This document shows, piece after piece, positions 1-6,550 of a stretch of DNA of 7,645 bases (position 1 is the first letter of the stretch; each line of letters begins with the position of its first letter). The DNA comes from Phycisphaerales bacterium (lineage in GTDB: Bacteria > Planctomycetota > Phycisphaerae > Phycisphaerales > SM1A02). Both the position numbers and the translations under genes were made by a program. The stretch spans positions 1 through 7,645 of the forward strand of contig JASMLG010000079.1 in the NCBI GenBank assembly GCA_030748805.1, in the 5' to 3' direction. The notes beneath the pieces are model-generated. The model was not told the origin of the DNA. It made no database searches and saw only the letters and a list, made by a program, of their open reading frames with translations.

Positions 1-126
1 TTTACATGTTTACTAGGAGTGTACTTCCTCGTTCTAGGAGGGACATTCATCAATTTACGCAAATGTAATTTGGTTGCAACAGCAGATCCGCGATTAGACG
101 AGGCATTGCACTTTGAAAACGCATAA
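1..126 (+). CDS. actF: C-terminal end of a probable alternative complex III subunit ActF (partial at the 5' end)
   Basis: Frame 1 is open from base 1 to the TAA at 124-126 and encodes the last 41 residues of a protein. A hydrophobic stretch (residues 1-16, FTCLLGVYFLVLGGTF) is followed by a basic turn and the tail DPRLDEALHFENA. From family knowledge, a final membrane helix followed by a DPRLxESLxFEN-type ending is typical of ActF, the quinone-site membrane subunit of alternative complex III, a quinol:cytochrome c oxidoreductase unrelated to bc1. ActF is usually the last act gene and is followed by the cytochrome oxidase genes, as here. Only the tail is visible, so another membrane subunit of the same complex (such as ActC) cannot be excluded. 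The next gene begins 9 nt downstream. Confidence 0.62.
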   Translation, partial: FTCLLGVYFLVLGGTFINLRKCNLVATADPRLDEALHFENA

Positions 127-135
127 GAGGAATTT

Positions 136-468
136 ATGAGCCACGAACAACCACATATTGAAAATGATCATGAAGATCCAGACGGATGGGCAACTTGGGC
201 AATTGGTATTGGTGGTTCTTTTCTTATGATTACTACCGTTGCAATTGCTTGCGGTATCTATTACTCAGCAGCAACGACAGAGGCATTCGATAAGAATGTC
301 AATATTAGATATGAACAGCGCGACATGGTTCGTGACGCGCAGCACGCAGTTCTTGTTGAGTCAGCACATTGGGTTACAGAACAACATCCTGAAACTGGTA
401 AGACAGTGGAACGACTTGTGCTTCCTATCAATGATGCGATGAATATTATTGCGGGGAACTCTAAATAA
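136..468 (+). CDS. small single-helix membrane protein between actF and sco, unknown function
   Basis: This is a 110-residue protein. Residues 1-18 are acidic and His-rich. Residues 19-44 form one transmembrane helix (WATWAIGIGGSFLMITTVAI and onward). The rest is a hydrophilic, probably periplasmic, tail ending in VERLVLPINDAMNIIAG. That ending resembles an 'IPIDRAMELV'-type motif that I associate with small proteins in planctomycete oxidase clusters; this is memory, not a search. There is no cysteine pair, CxxCH or other cofactor motif. The start is supported by a purine-rich AGAGGAA at 127-132, just upstream of the ATG. The gene sits 9 nt after probable actF and 2 nt before sco, so it is almost certainly co-transcribed. 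A structural or assembly role in the ACIII-caa3 supercomplex is inferred from position only. Confidence 0.8.
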   Translation: MSHEQPHIENDHEDPDGWATWAIGIGGSFLMITTVAIACGIYYSAATTEAFDKNVNIRYEQRDMVRDAQHAVLVESAHWVTEQHPETGKTVERLVLPINDAMNIIAGNSK

Positions 469-470
469 AG

Positions 471-1340
471 ATGGATCTTTCAAGAACAACCTGTTTTGCA
501 TTTGCTGCCACATCAATTGGCTTTTTATCTGCATCTGTTGTTGCTGGTCCTACTTTCGCTGATGAAAAAATCCCAGAACTTGAAGGTGTAGGTATTACCG
601 AACACCTTGATGAGACGATTCCGCTCGATCTCACCTTCGTTGATGCGAACGGAAACAACGTTGTTCTTGCCGATTATTTTGATGGCGAGAAGCCAATCAT
701 TTTTACTTTGAATTATTACAAGTGCCCGATGCTTTGCAGTTTGACTCTCAACGGACTTACTGCGGGTTTGGAAGAAATGGATTGGTCACTTGGGAATGAG
801 TTTGAAGTTGTTACCGTAAGCATTAATCCCGATGAAAAACCACCCCTTGCATTAAAAAATAAAAATGGATACCTCCAACACTATAATCGAAATGGTTCTG
901 AGAACGGTTGGCACTTTTTAACAGGTGAGCAAGATAACATCACGAAACTTTCAGATGCACTTGGATTCGGTTACGTTTTTGACAAGAAAACCGGTGAATT
1001 TCATCATACATCATCCATTATGTTTATTACCCCCGATGGCCGCATCTCGAAATATATGAATGATGTTCAGTTTGCTGGCAAAGATATTAAATTCGCATTG
1101 ATCGAGGCCTCCGAAGGAAGAATCGGTAGCACGATTGAGAAACTATTGCTTTTCAACTGTTTTCAATATGATCCCGAACGAAATAGTTATACACCTAGCG
1201 CATGGAAATTGATGAGAACCGCCGCGGTCTTAATGCTCTTGGTACTTATTGGCGGTTTGGCCGTGCTCGGTTGGGCAGGTCCTAAACGACTTGGTTTGGA
1301 ATCAACTAATACTCAGGATATGGATGGAAAAACTTCATGA
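471..1340 (+). CDS. sco: SCO1/SenC-family copper chaperone for cytochrome oxidase, with a C-terminal membrane anchor
   Basis: This 289-residue protein has a thioredoxin-like SCO fold and is expected to act outside the cytoplasmic membrane, delivering copper to the CuA site of CoxB. Residues 8-25 look like a signal sequence, with possible cleavage after Ala25 or Ala30. The copper-binding CxxxC is Cys85-Pro-Met-Leu-Cys89. The third ligand is probably His179, in FHHTSSIMFITPDG (His178 is adjacent). Residues 250-269 form a strong transmembrane helix, so the mature protein is probably tethered by its C-terminus, unlike mitochondrial Sco1, which is anchored at its N-terminus. A FNCFQYDP segment (228-235) precedes the anchor. 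The start lies 2 nt after the previous stop; no strong ribosome site is seen, so translation may be coupled. The stop overlaps the coxB start by 4 nt (ATGA). Confidence 0.93.
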   Translation: MDLSRTTCFAFAATSIGFLSASVVAGPTFADEKIPELEGVGITEHLDETIPLDLTFVDANGNNVVLADYFDGEKPIIFTLNYYKCPMLCSLTLNGLTAGLEEMDWSLGNEFEVVTVSINPDEKPPLALKNKNGYLQHYNRNGSENGWHFLTGEQDNITKLSDALGFGYVFDKKTGEFHHTSSIMFITPDGRISKYMNDVQFAGKDIKFALIEASEGRIGSTIEKLLLFNCFQYDPERNSYTPSAWKLMRTAAVLMLLVLIGGLAVLGWAGPKRLGLESTNTQDMDGKTS

Positions 1341-2428
1341 TGGGATATTTATCATCATTGCTGCTGTCAACAGAGTCGACAGGCAAACCAGAAAACTTCT
1401 GGTTACCCGAGCAGGCATCTACCGTCGCAGAAAGTGTTGACTTAACATTTTTTGTCATCACGTGGATTTGCTACTTCTTCTTCGCCTTAATCGTTGCATT
1501 GCTTGTTGTGTTTGCGATTAAGTATCGTCGAACATCAAACGATGTCACTGTTAAGGGTTCAAATCATAATACTGTCCTAGAAGTAACTTGGACTGTTATT
1601 CCGCTCATATTGGTTGTTGTTATTTTTACAGTAGGCATGAAGGGATATTTAAACCTTCGTGAAGCACCAGAAGGTTGTTATGAAGTTTCAGTTACTGGGC
1701 AAAAATGGACTTGGACCTTTGATCACCCTGATTATGGTGCGACTCAAGTAGGTGAACTAACAGTTCCTGTCGGCAAGCCGGTACGTTTACTCATGACCTC
1801 CAATGACGTAATTCACAGTGTTTGGATTCCAGATTTTCGTGTCAAGATGGACGTAATACCAGGGCGCTACACTTCACTTTGGTTTGAAGCAACGAAGGTG
1901 GGTGATTACTTATTGAACTGTACTGAATACTGTGGCAAAGACCATTCAAAAATGCAAGCATGGGTACACGTCGTCCCCGCCGAAGAGTTTGACAGCGACA
2001 TGAAAAAACTAGCGAGTGAATACGTAGACATGAGCACCTCTGAACTTCCGGCTTACGCTATTAACCGCTTATATAACAGATGCCAGTCCTGTCATTCACT
2101 TGACGGCAGTGAAAGCACAGGACCAACGTTTAAGGGTTTGTGGGATAGGGTAAACAGCGGCAATGTTTCATTTGCTTCTGGGGAAAAACTTTCGTCTATG
2201 CTTGGTGAAACAACTGTTTACGAACAACCAGAAAACTATATTCGATCTTCAATCGTCGATCCGCAGAAACATATCGTGCAAGGTTATCTTGGCTCGATGC
2301 CATCGTTTCAAGGTCAATTAAAAGATAAACAAATTACCGCCATCATCGAGATGTTTAAACATCTCTCAAAAGTAACTGATGCAGAGGGCAACATTACGGT
2401 CAATAAAGATGGGACACCAAGGCAATAA
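1337..2428 (+). CDS. coxB: cytochrome c oxidase subunit II with fused cytochrome c domain (caa3 type)
   Basis: This 363-residue protein receives electrons and passes them through CuA to subunit I. Two transmembrane helices lie at about residues 36-61 and 84-101, followed by the conserved [11 protein letters not shown] segment (122-132). The CuA site is complete: His160 in the IHSVWIPDF motif, then Cys195, Glu197, Cys199, His203 and Met206 in [14 protein letters not shown]-terminal cytochrome c domain begins around residue 240, with heme-binding CQSCH at 249-253 and probable distal Met321 in GSMPSF. This CuA plus heme c arrangement defines caa3-type oxidases. The ATG at 1337 gives a 4-nt ATGA overlap with sco, and a GGA lies 8 nt upstream at 1326-1328; a second ATG at 1340 is an alternative. 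No clear signal peptide is seen at the N-terminus. Confidence 0.97.
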   Translation: MMGYLSSLLLSTESTGKPENFWLPEQASTVAESVDLTFFVITWICYFFFALIVALLVVFAIKYRRTSNDVTVKGSNHNTVLEVTWTVIPLILVVVIFTVGMKGYLNLREAPEGCYEVSVTGQKWTWTFDHPDYGATQVGELTVPVGKPVRLLMTSNDVIHSVWIPDFRVKMDVIPGRYTSLWFEATKVGDYLLNCTEYCGKDHSKMQAWVHVVPAEEFDSDMKKLASEYVDMSTSELPAYAINRLYNRCQSCHSLDGSESTGPTFKGLWDRVNSGNVSFASGEKLSSMLGETTVYEQPENYIRSSIVDPQKHIVQGYLGSMPSFQGQLKDKQITAIIEMFKHLSKVTDAEGNITVNKDGTPRQ

Positions 2429-2430
2429 CG

Positions 2431-4104
2431 ATGACTACACTTAACTTGAACAATAGTTCAGACAATTATCTAAACCACACCAAGGGGATTTTCTCTTGGT
2501 TGTTTACCCTTGATCATAAACGAATCGGCATCATGTATTTGGTGTGTGTTCTTATCGCGTTCTTTTTAGGTGGCGTTTTTGCGATGTTACTTCGCTTCCA
2601 CCTCCTCACGCCAGAGGGAACGATGATGACACAAGATCAATACAACCAAGCATTCACCGTGCATGGCGCAATTATGGTCTTTTTGGTAATCATCCCCGCT
2701 ATTCCTGCAGCGCTTGGTAACTTTGTATTACCTATTATGCTTGGGGCGAAGGATGTTGCATTCCCTCGTCTTAACCTTTTTAGTTGGTGGCTGTGGGTCT
2801 TTGGGCTTGTATTCTTTTTAATTGCACTTGGAACTGGAGGAATCGATACGGGTTGGACGTTCTATACTCCGTACAGTATTGACAAAGCATCTTCGATGGG
2901 CGGAGTTATTCCAGCGTTGATTGGCGCTTTTATTCTTGGATTTAGTTCTATTTTTACTGGGCTGAATTTTATTGTCACAATCCACAGGTTACGCCCAAAG
3001 GGAATGACTTGGTTCAAAATGCCACTTTTCCTATGGGGAACCTACGCAACTGCGATTATTCAAATTCTTGCTACTCCAGTTGTTGGCATTACACTTCTTC
3101 TTTTGATTGTTGAGAGAGCGTACGGGATAGGTATTTTTGATCCAGCAATGGGTGGTGACCCTGTTTTGTACCAGCACTTCTTCTGGTTTTATTCACACCC
3201 CGCCGTCTATATTATGATCTTGCCTGCGATGGGAATTGTTAGTGAATTAATTTCAGTTCATTCTCATAAACATATTTTTGGTTACAAATTTATTGCATAC
3301 AGTTCGATTGCAATTGCAATTTTTGGGTTCCTTGTTTGGGGTCACCATATGTTTACAGCAGGGCAGTCCCAACTGATGAACACTATCTTTTCACTCATTA
3401 CATTTAGTGTTTCGATACCTTCTGCTGTAAAAGTATTTAACTGGCTAGCAACAATGTACAAGGGTTCGATTAGTTGGAATGCTTCCATGTTGTATGGCAT
3501 GTCGTTCATCTTTATTTTTGGAATTGGTGGTCTAACTGGTTTGTACTGCGCAACTCTTGCAACAGATGTACACTTGCACGAGTCGTACTTCATCGTCGCG
3601 CACTTCCATTACACAATGATGGGTTCTGCTCTGATTGGCTTCATTGGAGGTATCCATCACTGGTGGCCAAAAATGATTGGCAAAATGTATAGTGTGTTTT
3701 GGAGTCGCGTTGGTTGGGCGATGGTCTTTGTTGGATTCAATATGTGTTTCTTCTCCCAATTTATGATGGGCTCTAAGGGAATGCCACGTAGGTATGCAAC
3801 CTACGTTGAAATGCCACAGTTTCAGATTTATCACATCTGGTCTACGGTTGGCTCGGTAATAATGGCAATTGGTTTTGTTGTGACTCTTCTTTACCTTCTG
3901 CATTCAATTTTTGGTGGCAAAAAAGCACCAGCAAATCCATGGGGTGGAAGAAGTTTGGAATGGCAGTGCGCATCACCACCACCTTGGGATAACTTCGCTG
4001 TGCAACCCGAAGTTGGCGACTGTTATGATTACAGCGTTCTAGAATGGAACGAAGATGAACAGGGCTATGATTGGAAAAAGGATGCAGTGCATCCAGGTGA
4101 ATAA
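2431..4104 (+). CDS. coxA: cytochrome c oxidase subunit I, A2-type heme-copper oxidase
   Basis: This 557-residue catalytic subunit reduces O2 to water and pumps protons. About twelve transmembrane helices are visible. Heme ligands are His78 (TVHGAIM) and His393 for low-spin heme a, and His391 for heme a3 ([10 protein letters not shown]). CuB ligands are His256, His305 and His306 (WGHHMF). The helix VI motif is YSHPAVY (254-260): the A1-type glutamate (HPEVY) is replaced by Ala258, and Tyr254-Ser255 are present instead, which is the A2 signature known from the Rhodothermus marinus caa3 oxidase. Tyr260 is the expected partner of the His256-Tyr crosslink. K-pathway Lys334 (PSAVKVFNW) and D-pathway entry Asp108 (AKDVAFPR) are present. 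The C-terminus ends after the [10 protein letters not shown] and SPPPWDNF motifs with no fused subunit III. AAGG at 2419-2422 lies 8 nt before the ATG. Confidence 0.98.
   Translation: MTTLNLNNSSDNYLNHTKGIFSWLFTLDHKRIGIMYLVCVLIAFFLGGVFAMLLRFHLLTPEGTMMTQDQYNQAFTVHGAIMVFLVIIPAIPAALGNFVLPIMLGAKDVAFPRLNLFSWWLWVFGLVFFLIALGTGGIDTGWTFYTPYSIDKASSMGGVIPALIGAFILGFSSIFTGLNFIVTIHRLRPKGMTWFKMPLFLWGTYATAIIQILATPVVGITLLLLIVERAYGIGIFDPAMGGDPVLYQHFFWFYSHPAVYIMILPAMGIVSELISVHSHKHIFGYKFIAYSSIAIAIFGFLVWGHHMFTAGQSQLMNTIFSLITFSVSIPSAVKVFNWLATMYKGSISWNASMLYGMSFIFIFGIGGLTGLYCATLATDVHLHESYFIVAHFHYTMMGSALIGFIGGIHHWWPKMIGKMYSVFWSRVGWAMVFVGFNMCFFSQFMMGSKGMPRRYATYVEMPQFQIYHIWSTVGSVIMAIGFVVTLLYLLHSIFGGKKAPANPWGGRSLEWQCASPPPWDNFAVQPEVGDCYDYSVLEWNEDEQGYDWKKDAVHPGE
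3786..3806. repeat. perfect 8-bp inverted repeat inside coxA
   Basis: ACGTAGGT (3786-3793) and ACCTACGT (3799-3806) are exact reverse complements separated by a 5-nt loop (atgca). It lies within the codons for the PRRYATYVE segment of CoxA, a region that is conserved in the protein family. It could form an mRNA hairpin, but there is no T-run after it and it may simply reflect codon choice. Confidence 0.5.
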
Positions 4105-4115
4105 CGAGAATACTT

Positions 4116-4502
4116 ATGTCAAACAATGATTCAACACATCACGGAGAACAAATTGGGCACATTGTCCCAATCAAATTCTTGGTTTTTATTTGCTGCCTTT
4201 TGCTTTTCTTAACAGCCGTAACCGTTTGGGTATCTAGGTTTGATTTCACTGAAATCAACATTTCTGAACTTGGAATAATTGTGGCACTCTTAGTTGCCAC
4301 TGTTAAAGCAACCATAGTTGGTCTGTATTTCATGCACCTTCGCTGGGATAGGCCCTTCATTGGCTTTATCTTTGTGGGCTCTCTATTGTTTGTTGTTCTG
4401 TTTATTGCTCTGGCTATGACTGATACTTTGGAATATCAACCAGAAATCATTAAGGGTGATACGCCAAAAGTCACCGAAGCGATGGACTCGCTCAAACACT
4501 AA
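4116..4502 (+). CDS. coxD: caa3-type cytochrome oxidase subunit IV (prokaryotic COX4 family)
   Basis: This 128-residue protein has three transmembrane helices (about 19-38, 51-73 and 80-101) and a polar C-terminal tail of about 25 residues. The family hallmark is the second helix, with a buried Lys64 and the following GLYFMHLRWDRP (69-80), as in small subunits of caa3 and bo3 oxidases (CoxD/CyoD-like). The subunit is a non-catalytic helper in assembly or stability of the oxidase. It starts 11 nt after coxA, with a GAG-centred ribosome site at about 4106-4110. It is the last gene of the plus-strand run, and its stop codon lies within a hairpin shared with the convergent gene. Subunit III normally often sits between coxA and this gene, and it is missing here. 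Confidence 0.9.
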   Translation: MSNNDSTHHGEQIGHIVPIKFLVFICCLLLFLTAVTVWVSRFDFTEINISELGIIVALLVATVKATIVGLYFMHLRWDRPFIGFIFVGSLLFVVLFIALAMTDTLEYQPEIIKGDTPKVTEAMDSLKH

Positions 4503-4528
4503 TAAACTATCCCTCGGGTCGTTTATTA
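4500..4528. terminator. possible bidirectional terminator hairpin between convergent genes
   Basis: TAATAAAC (4500-4507) and GTTTATTA (4521-4528) are exact reverse complements flanking a 13-nt centre that contains CC/GG pairing around a CTCG tetraloop. The left arm begins with the coxD stop codon. The hairpin sits in the 31-nt gap between the two convergent genes and could serve both. There is no proper T-tract on either strand and the stem is AT-rich, so it is weak as an intrinsic terminator. Confidence 0.45.
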
Positions 4529-4533
4529 TCCCG

Positions 4534-5589
4534 TTAGAAGTTGGTGATTATTGTGTTTGGATGATTCGCAAACCACGCAAACCAAAGAGCGCGTTGGGAT
4601 TGGATGGGGTTGCCGGATTCATCTTTGACTGTAGCCCATAGTGGGTTGTTTCCGACTGTGATTGTTGCTTTTGCACCGTCAATCGTCGTATGAATCTCTT
4701 TGTTTTCATCTGCTATGGAATCAAGTTCGGCGATGTTGTATAAGTGGTATCCACTTTGGGTATGAATTGCTAATACGGGCGTTTTCGGATTTGTGCCATC
4801 TTGTGGCATTGGCGATGCAGGGAAGTAAATTGTATCCACCATAAAATAAGAAGCGGGATTTGCCTTTCGATACCGTTTCTTCAATTGTTCATCTGGCATA
4901 ATTGAAGTAGTTTTAGGATGTTGTTTTTCCCATTGCTTCCAAGTAACGAGTTCGTGAGCAACAGGTGTAAGAGAAGTTCGTTCTCCAGAAACCGACAAGC
5001 CAAGCATTGGTGAAAATAATTGCTCATCACCAGTTTGTTCTTCATCGGAGTACATCAACAATCCACCGTTGCCTGCAAGTCCGCTGTTTGCAAAAGATAG
5101 TTCTTCACCGTTTACAATTCTTTCATAAACGCTTGCGTGCCCACTTGGCCAGTGCCAAGTTACAACGATTGGAACACCTCCAAGTGTGTCGTTAACAATT
5201 TCGTGGACATCTAGCATGTGCATTGGGTAAGCACGGTGTTTCCCATTTATTGATACGCCAATCACTAGATCGTTACTGACTAGGAATGGATCTCTTCCAG
5301 TTTCAATTTTTTGTTTGAGAACATCTGATGACATCACTATTGGGTTGTGCAACACAGGAGACATGTTGCGATGCTGCATTGATGGAATAATTGTTTCTCT
5401 GTTAATGCGTAAATTTGACAAATCAAATTCGTAGGATTCAATTGTTGCACCATCTCCAGGAGCATGATTTCCCATTCGCAAAATTGCAGGAGCAAGTGCC
5501 CACGAAAGCATGGCGAGCAAAACAAACCCGAGCAAAATCAAAACCCACCCGCCGCCTCGTACCGTTAAGCGAATATTGTTTTCAGCCAT
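4534..5589 (-). CDS. membrane-anchored DUF3179-family protein lacking all cysteines
   Basis: With the ATG at 5589 this is a 351-residue protein. Residues 15-37 form a single transmembrane anchor or uncleaved signal, and the remainder is probably outside the membrane. DUF3179 features are clear: DLVIGVSINGKHRAYPM (107-123), HEIVNDTLGGVP (129-140), an SGL.....LLMY stretch, and the terminal WFAWFANHPNT block. No biochemical function is established for the family as far as I know. Many members carry TxCPLCG directly after the GGxPxxVT stretch; here that site reads TWHWPSG (144-150), and no cysteine occurs anywhere in the protein. The start was chosen because GGA at 5599-5597 lies 7 nt upstream and the ATG overlaps the ctaB stop by 8 nt (ATGGCTGA); an upstream TTG at 5631 would need a 50-nt overlap. 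Co-expression with ctaB is likely; a role in oxidase assembly is only inferred. Confidence 0.88.
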   Translation of the reverse strand: MAENNIRLTVRGGGWVLILLGFVLLAMLSWALAPAILRMGNHAPGDGATIESYEFDLSNLRINRETIIPSMQHRNMSPVLHNPIVMSSDVLKQKIETGRDPFLVSNDLVIGVSINGKHRAYPMHMLDVHEIVNDTLGGVPIVVTWHWPSGHASVYERIVNGEELSFANSGLAGNGGLLMYSDEEQTGDEQLFSPMLGLSVSGERTSLTPVAHELVTWKQWEKQHPKTTSIMPDEQLKKRYRKANPASYFMVDTIYFPASPMPQDGTNPKTPVLAIHTQSGYHLYNIAELDSIADENKEIHTTIDGAKATITVGNNPLWATVKDESGNPIQSQRALWFAWFANHPNTIITNF

Positions 5590-6520
5590 TATTAATTCCA
5601 AACTCAACCCATTGCAGGGTTTCGCGGTCAATCAACATCATCGCAAGCAAAATTGGTAAATAAGTGATGGTCGCAAAGAAAAGTTTTCTTGCTGACTCGT
5701 CGTCTCTCATTTTCCAGAAGGCATACGATTTCGAGGTAAGCCATAGACCTAGGAGTGAACCAGTTATCGCAAACAAAATCCCAGTAAAACCAGTTAGAGT
5801 TAATAGCAAACAAAGCGGAATCAACAATAAACAAGTCATCATGCTTGCCCTTGATGTTATTCCACCCGATTCATCGATAGCAGGAAGCATTTTGAATCCT
5901 CCACGAGCGTAGTCATCTCTGAACATCCATGCAAGCGACAAAAAATGCGGCAATTGCCAAACGAAAAGAATGCCACTAATTATTACTCCACCAGTTTCGA
6001 TTGTTCCATACGCAGCAACTGAGCCAATCAATGGAGGGAGTGCGCCGACAACTGCTCCAATTATGGTGTTTAGTGAAGTTCTTGCCTTGAGTGGGGTGTA
6101 TAAAAGAACATACAAAAGGATAGTTATAAGAGCGATTCCTGCTGCTGCAATGTTTGCTCCAAAACTCAAAATTGCCACGCCGATGTACGATAAGACAACT
6201 CCGATCACAAACGCATGTGCAATACTGAGATTTCCGCTCGGGATTGGGCGCTCTTGTGTTCGGTACATTTTGGAATCACGTGTTCGTTCGATGACTTGGT
6301 TTAAAGCTGCCGCTGCACCGGCACAGAAAGTTGTACCAAGGACAGTCCAAAGGAGTTTAATCCAGTCGATTGCGGTTGGGCTAACCATAACAAAACCAAC
6401 CGCTGTGGTTACAACAACCAGTGCGCTTAAACGAATCTTGGTTAATTCACAGTAGAGCCCAGGCAACTTTTTTGTTGTACTAGAAAAGGCGACTTTATTT
6501 GTTGAGGATACATTTTCCAT
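5582..6520 (-). CDS. ctaB: protoheme IX farnesyltransferase (heme O synthase)
   Basis: This is a 312-residue polytopic UbiA-superfamily prenyltransferase that adds a farnesyl group to heme B to make heme O, the precursor of heme A for CoxA. The first Asp-rich prenyl-diphosphate site is N74QVIER79, then D82 and M85-Y-R-T88, followed by QERP (89-92). The second conserved region is YTPLKARTSLN (141-151), then GAVVGALPPLIG (155-166). The LPHFLSLAW and DDYARGGFKMLP segments (190-213) are also typical. About nine hydrophobic helices are visible. The ATG at 6520 gives a usual family length; an in-frame TTG at 6559 would add 13 residues and run into ctaA, so it is rejected. No Shine-Dalgarno motif precedes the ATG (ggtcttagac). 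It overlaps the downstream DUF3179 gene by 8 nt and is divergent from ctaA. Confidence 0.96.
   Translation of the reverse strand: MENVSSTNKVAFSSTTKKLPGLYCELTKIRLSALVVVTTAVGFVMVSPTAIDWIKLLWTVLGTTFCAGAAAALNQVIERTRDSKMYRTQERPIPSGNLSIAHAFVIGVVLSYIGVAILSFGANIAAAGIALITILLYVLLYTPLKARTSLNTIIGAVVGALPPLIGSVAAYGTIETGGVIISGILFVWQLPHFLSLAWMFRDDYARGGFKMLPAIDESGGITSRASMMTCLLLIPLCLLLTLTGFTGILFAITGSLLGLWLTSKSYAFWKMRDDESARKLFFATITYLPILLAMMLIDRETLQWVEFGINNG
5596..5600 (-). promoter_or_regulatory. ribosome binding site that selects the DUF3179 start
   Basis: Read on the minus strand this is TGGAA, with GGA 7 nt upstream of the ATG at 5589. It supports the ATG inside the end of ctaB over the longer TTG-initiated reading and fits translational coupling between the two genes. 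Confidence 0.5.
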
Positions 6521-6550
6521 GTCTAAGACCGTTAGTATACCCCATCGCAA
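6521..6550. promoter_or_regulatory. 30-nt divergent ctaB/ctaA region with a candidate two-way -10 element
   Basis: The gap between the two start codons contains the palindrome GTATAC (6535-6540). On the minus strand it gives TATACT (6539-6534), a near-consensus -10 located 13 nt from the ctaB ATG. On the plus strand it gives TATACC (6536-6541), 9 nt from the ctaA ATG. No convincing -35 was found at normal spacing for either direction. Neither gene has a Shine-Dalgarno motif, so transcripts starting from these -10s would have leaders of only a few nucleotides. This is a sequence-based proposal. Confidence 0.4.

Noticed and set aside
35..42. Strong AGGAGGG Shine-Dalgarno-like string
   Set aside because: It encodes Leu-Gly-Gly within the end of probable actF and no start codon lies at useful spacing downstream.
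3532..3903. 123-codon minus-strand open frame
   Set aside because: It is antisense to the conserved end of coxA and looks like a shadow of the biased codons there.
5590..5631. Longer DUF3179 start at a TTG (adds 14 residues)
   Set aside because: It would overlap ctaB by 50 nt; the ATG at 5589 has a GGA ribosome site and places the membrane anchor near the N-terminus.
5970..6455. 161-codon plus-strand open frame
   Set aside because: It lies wholly antisense to ctaB, whose product has all family motifs; the translation shows no recognisable domain and there is no separate ribosome site.
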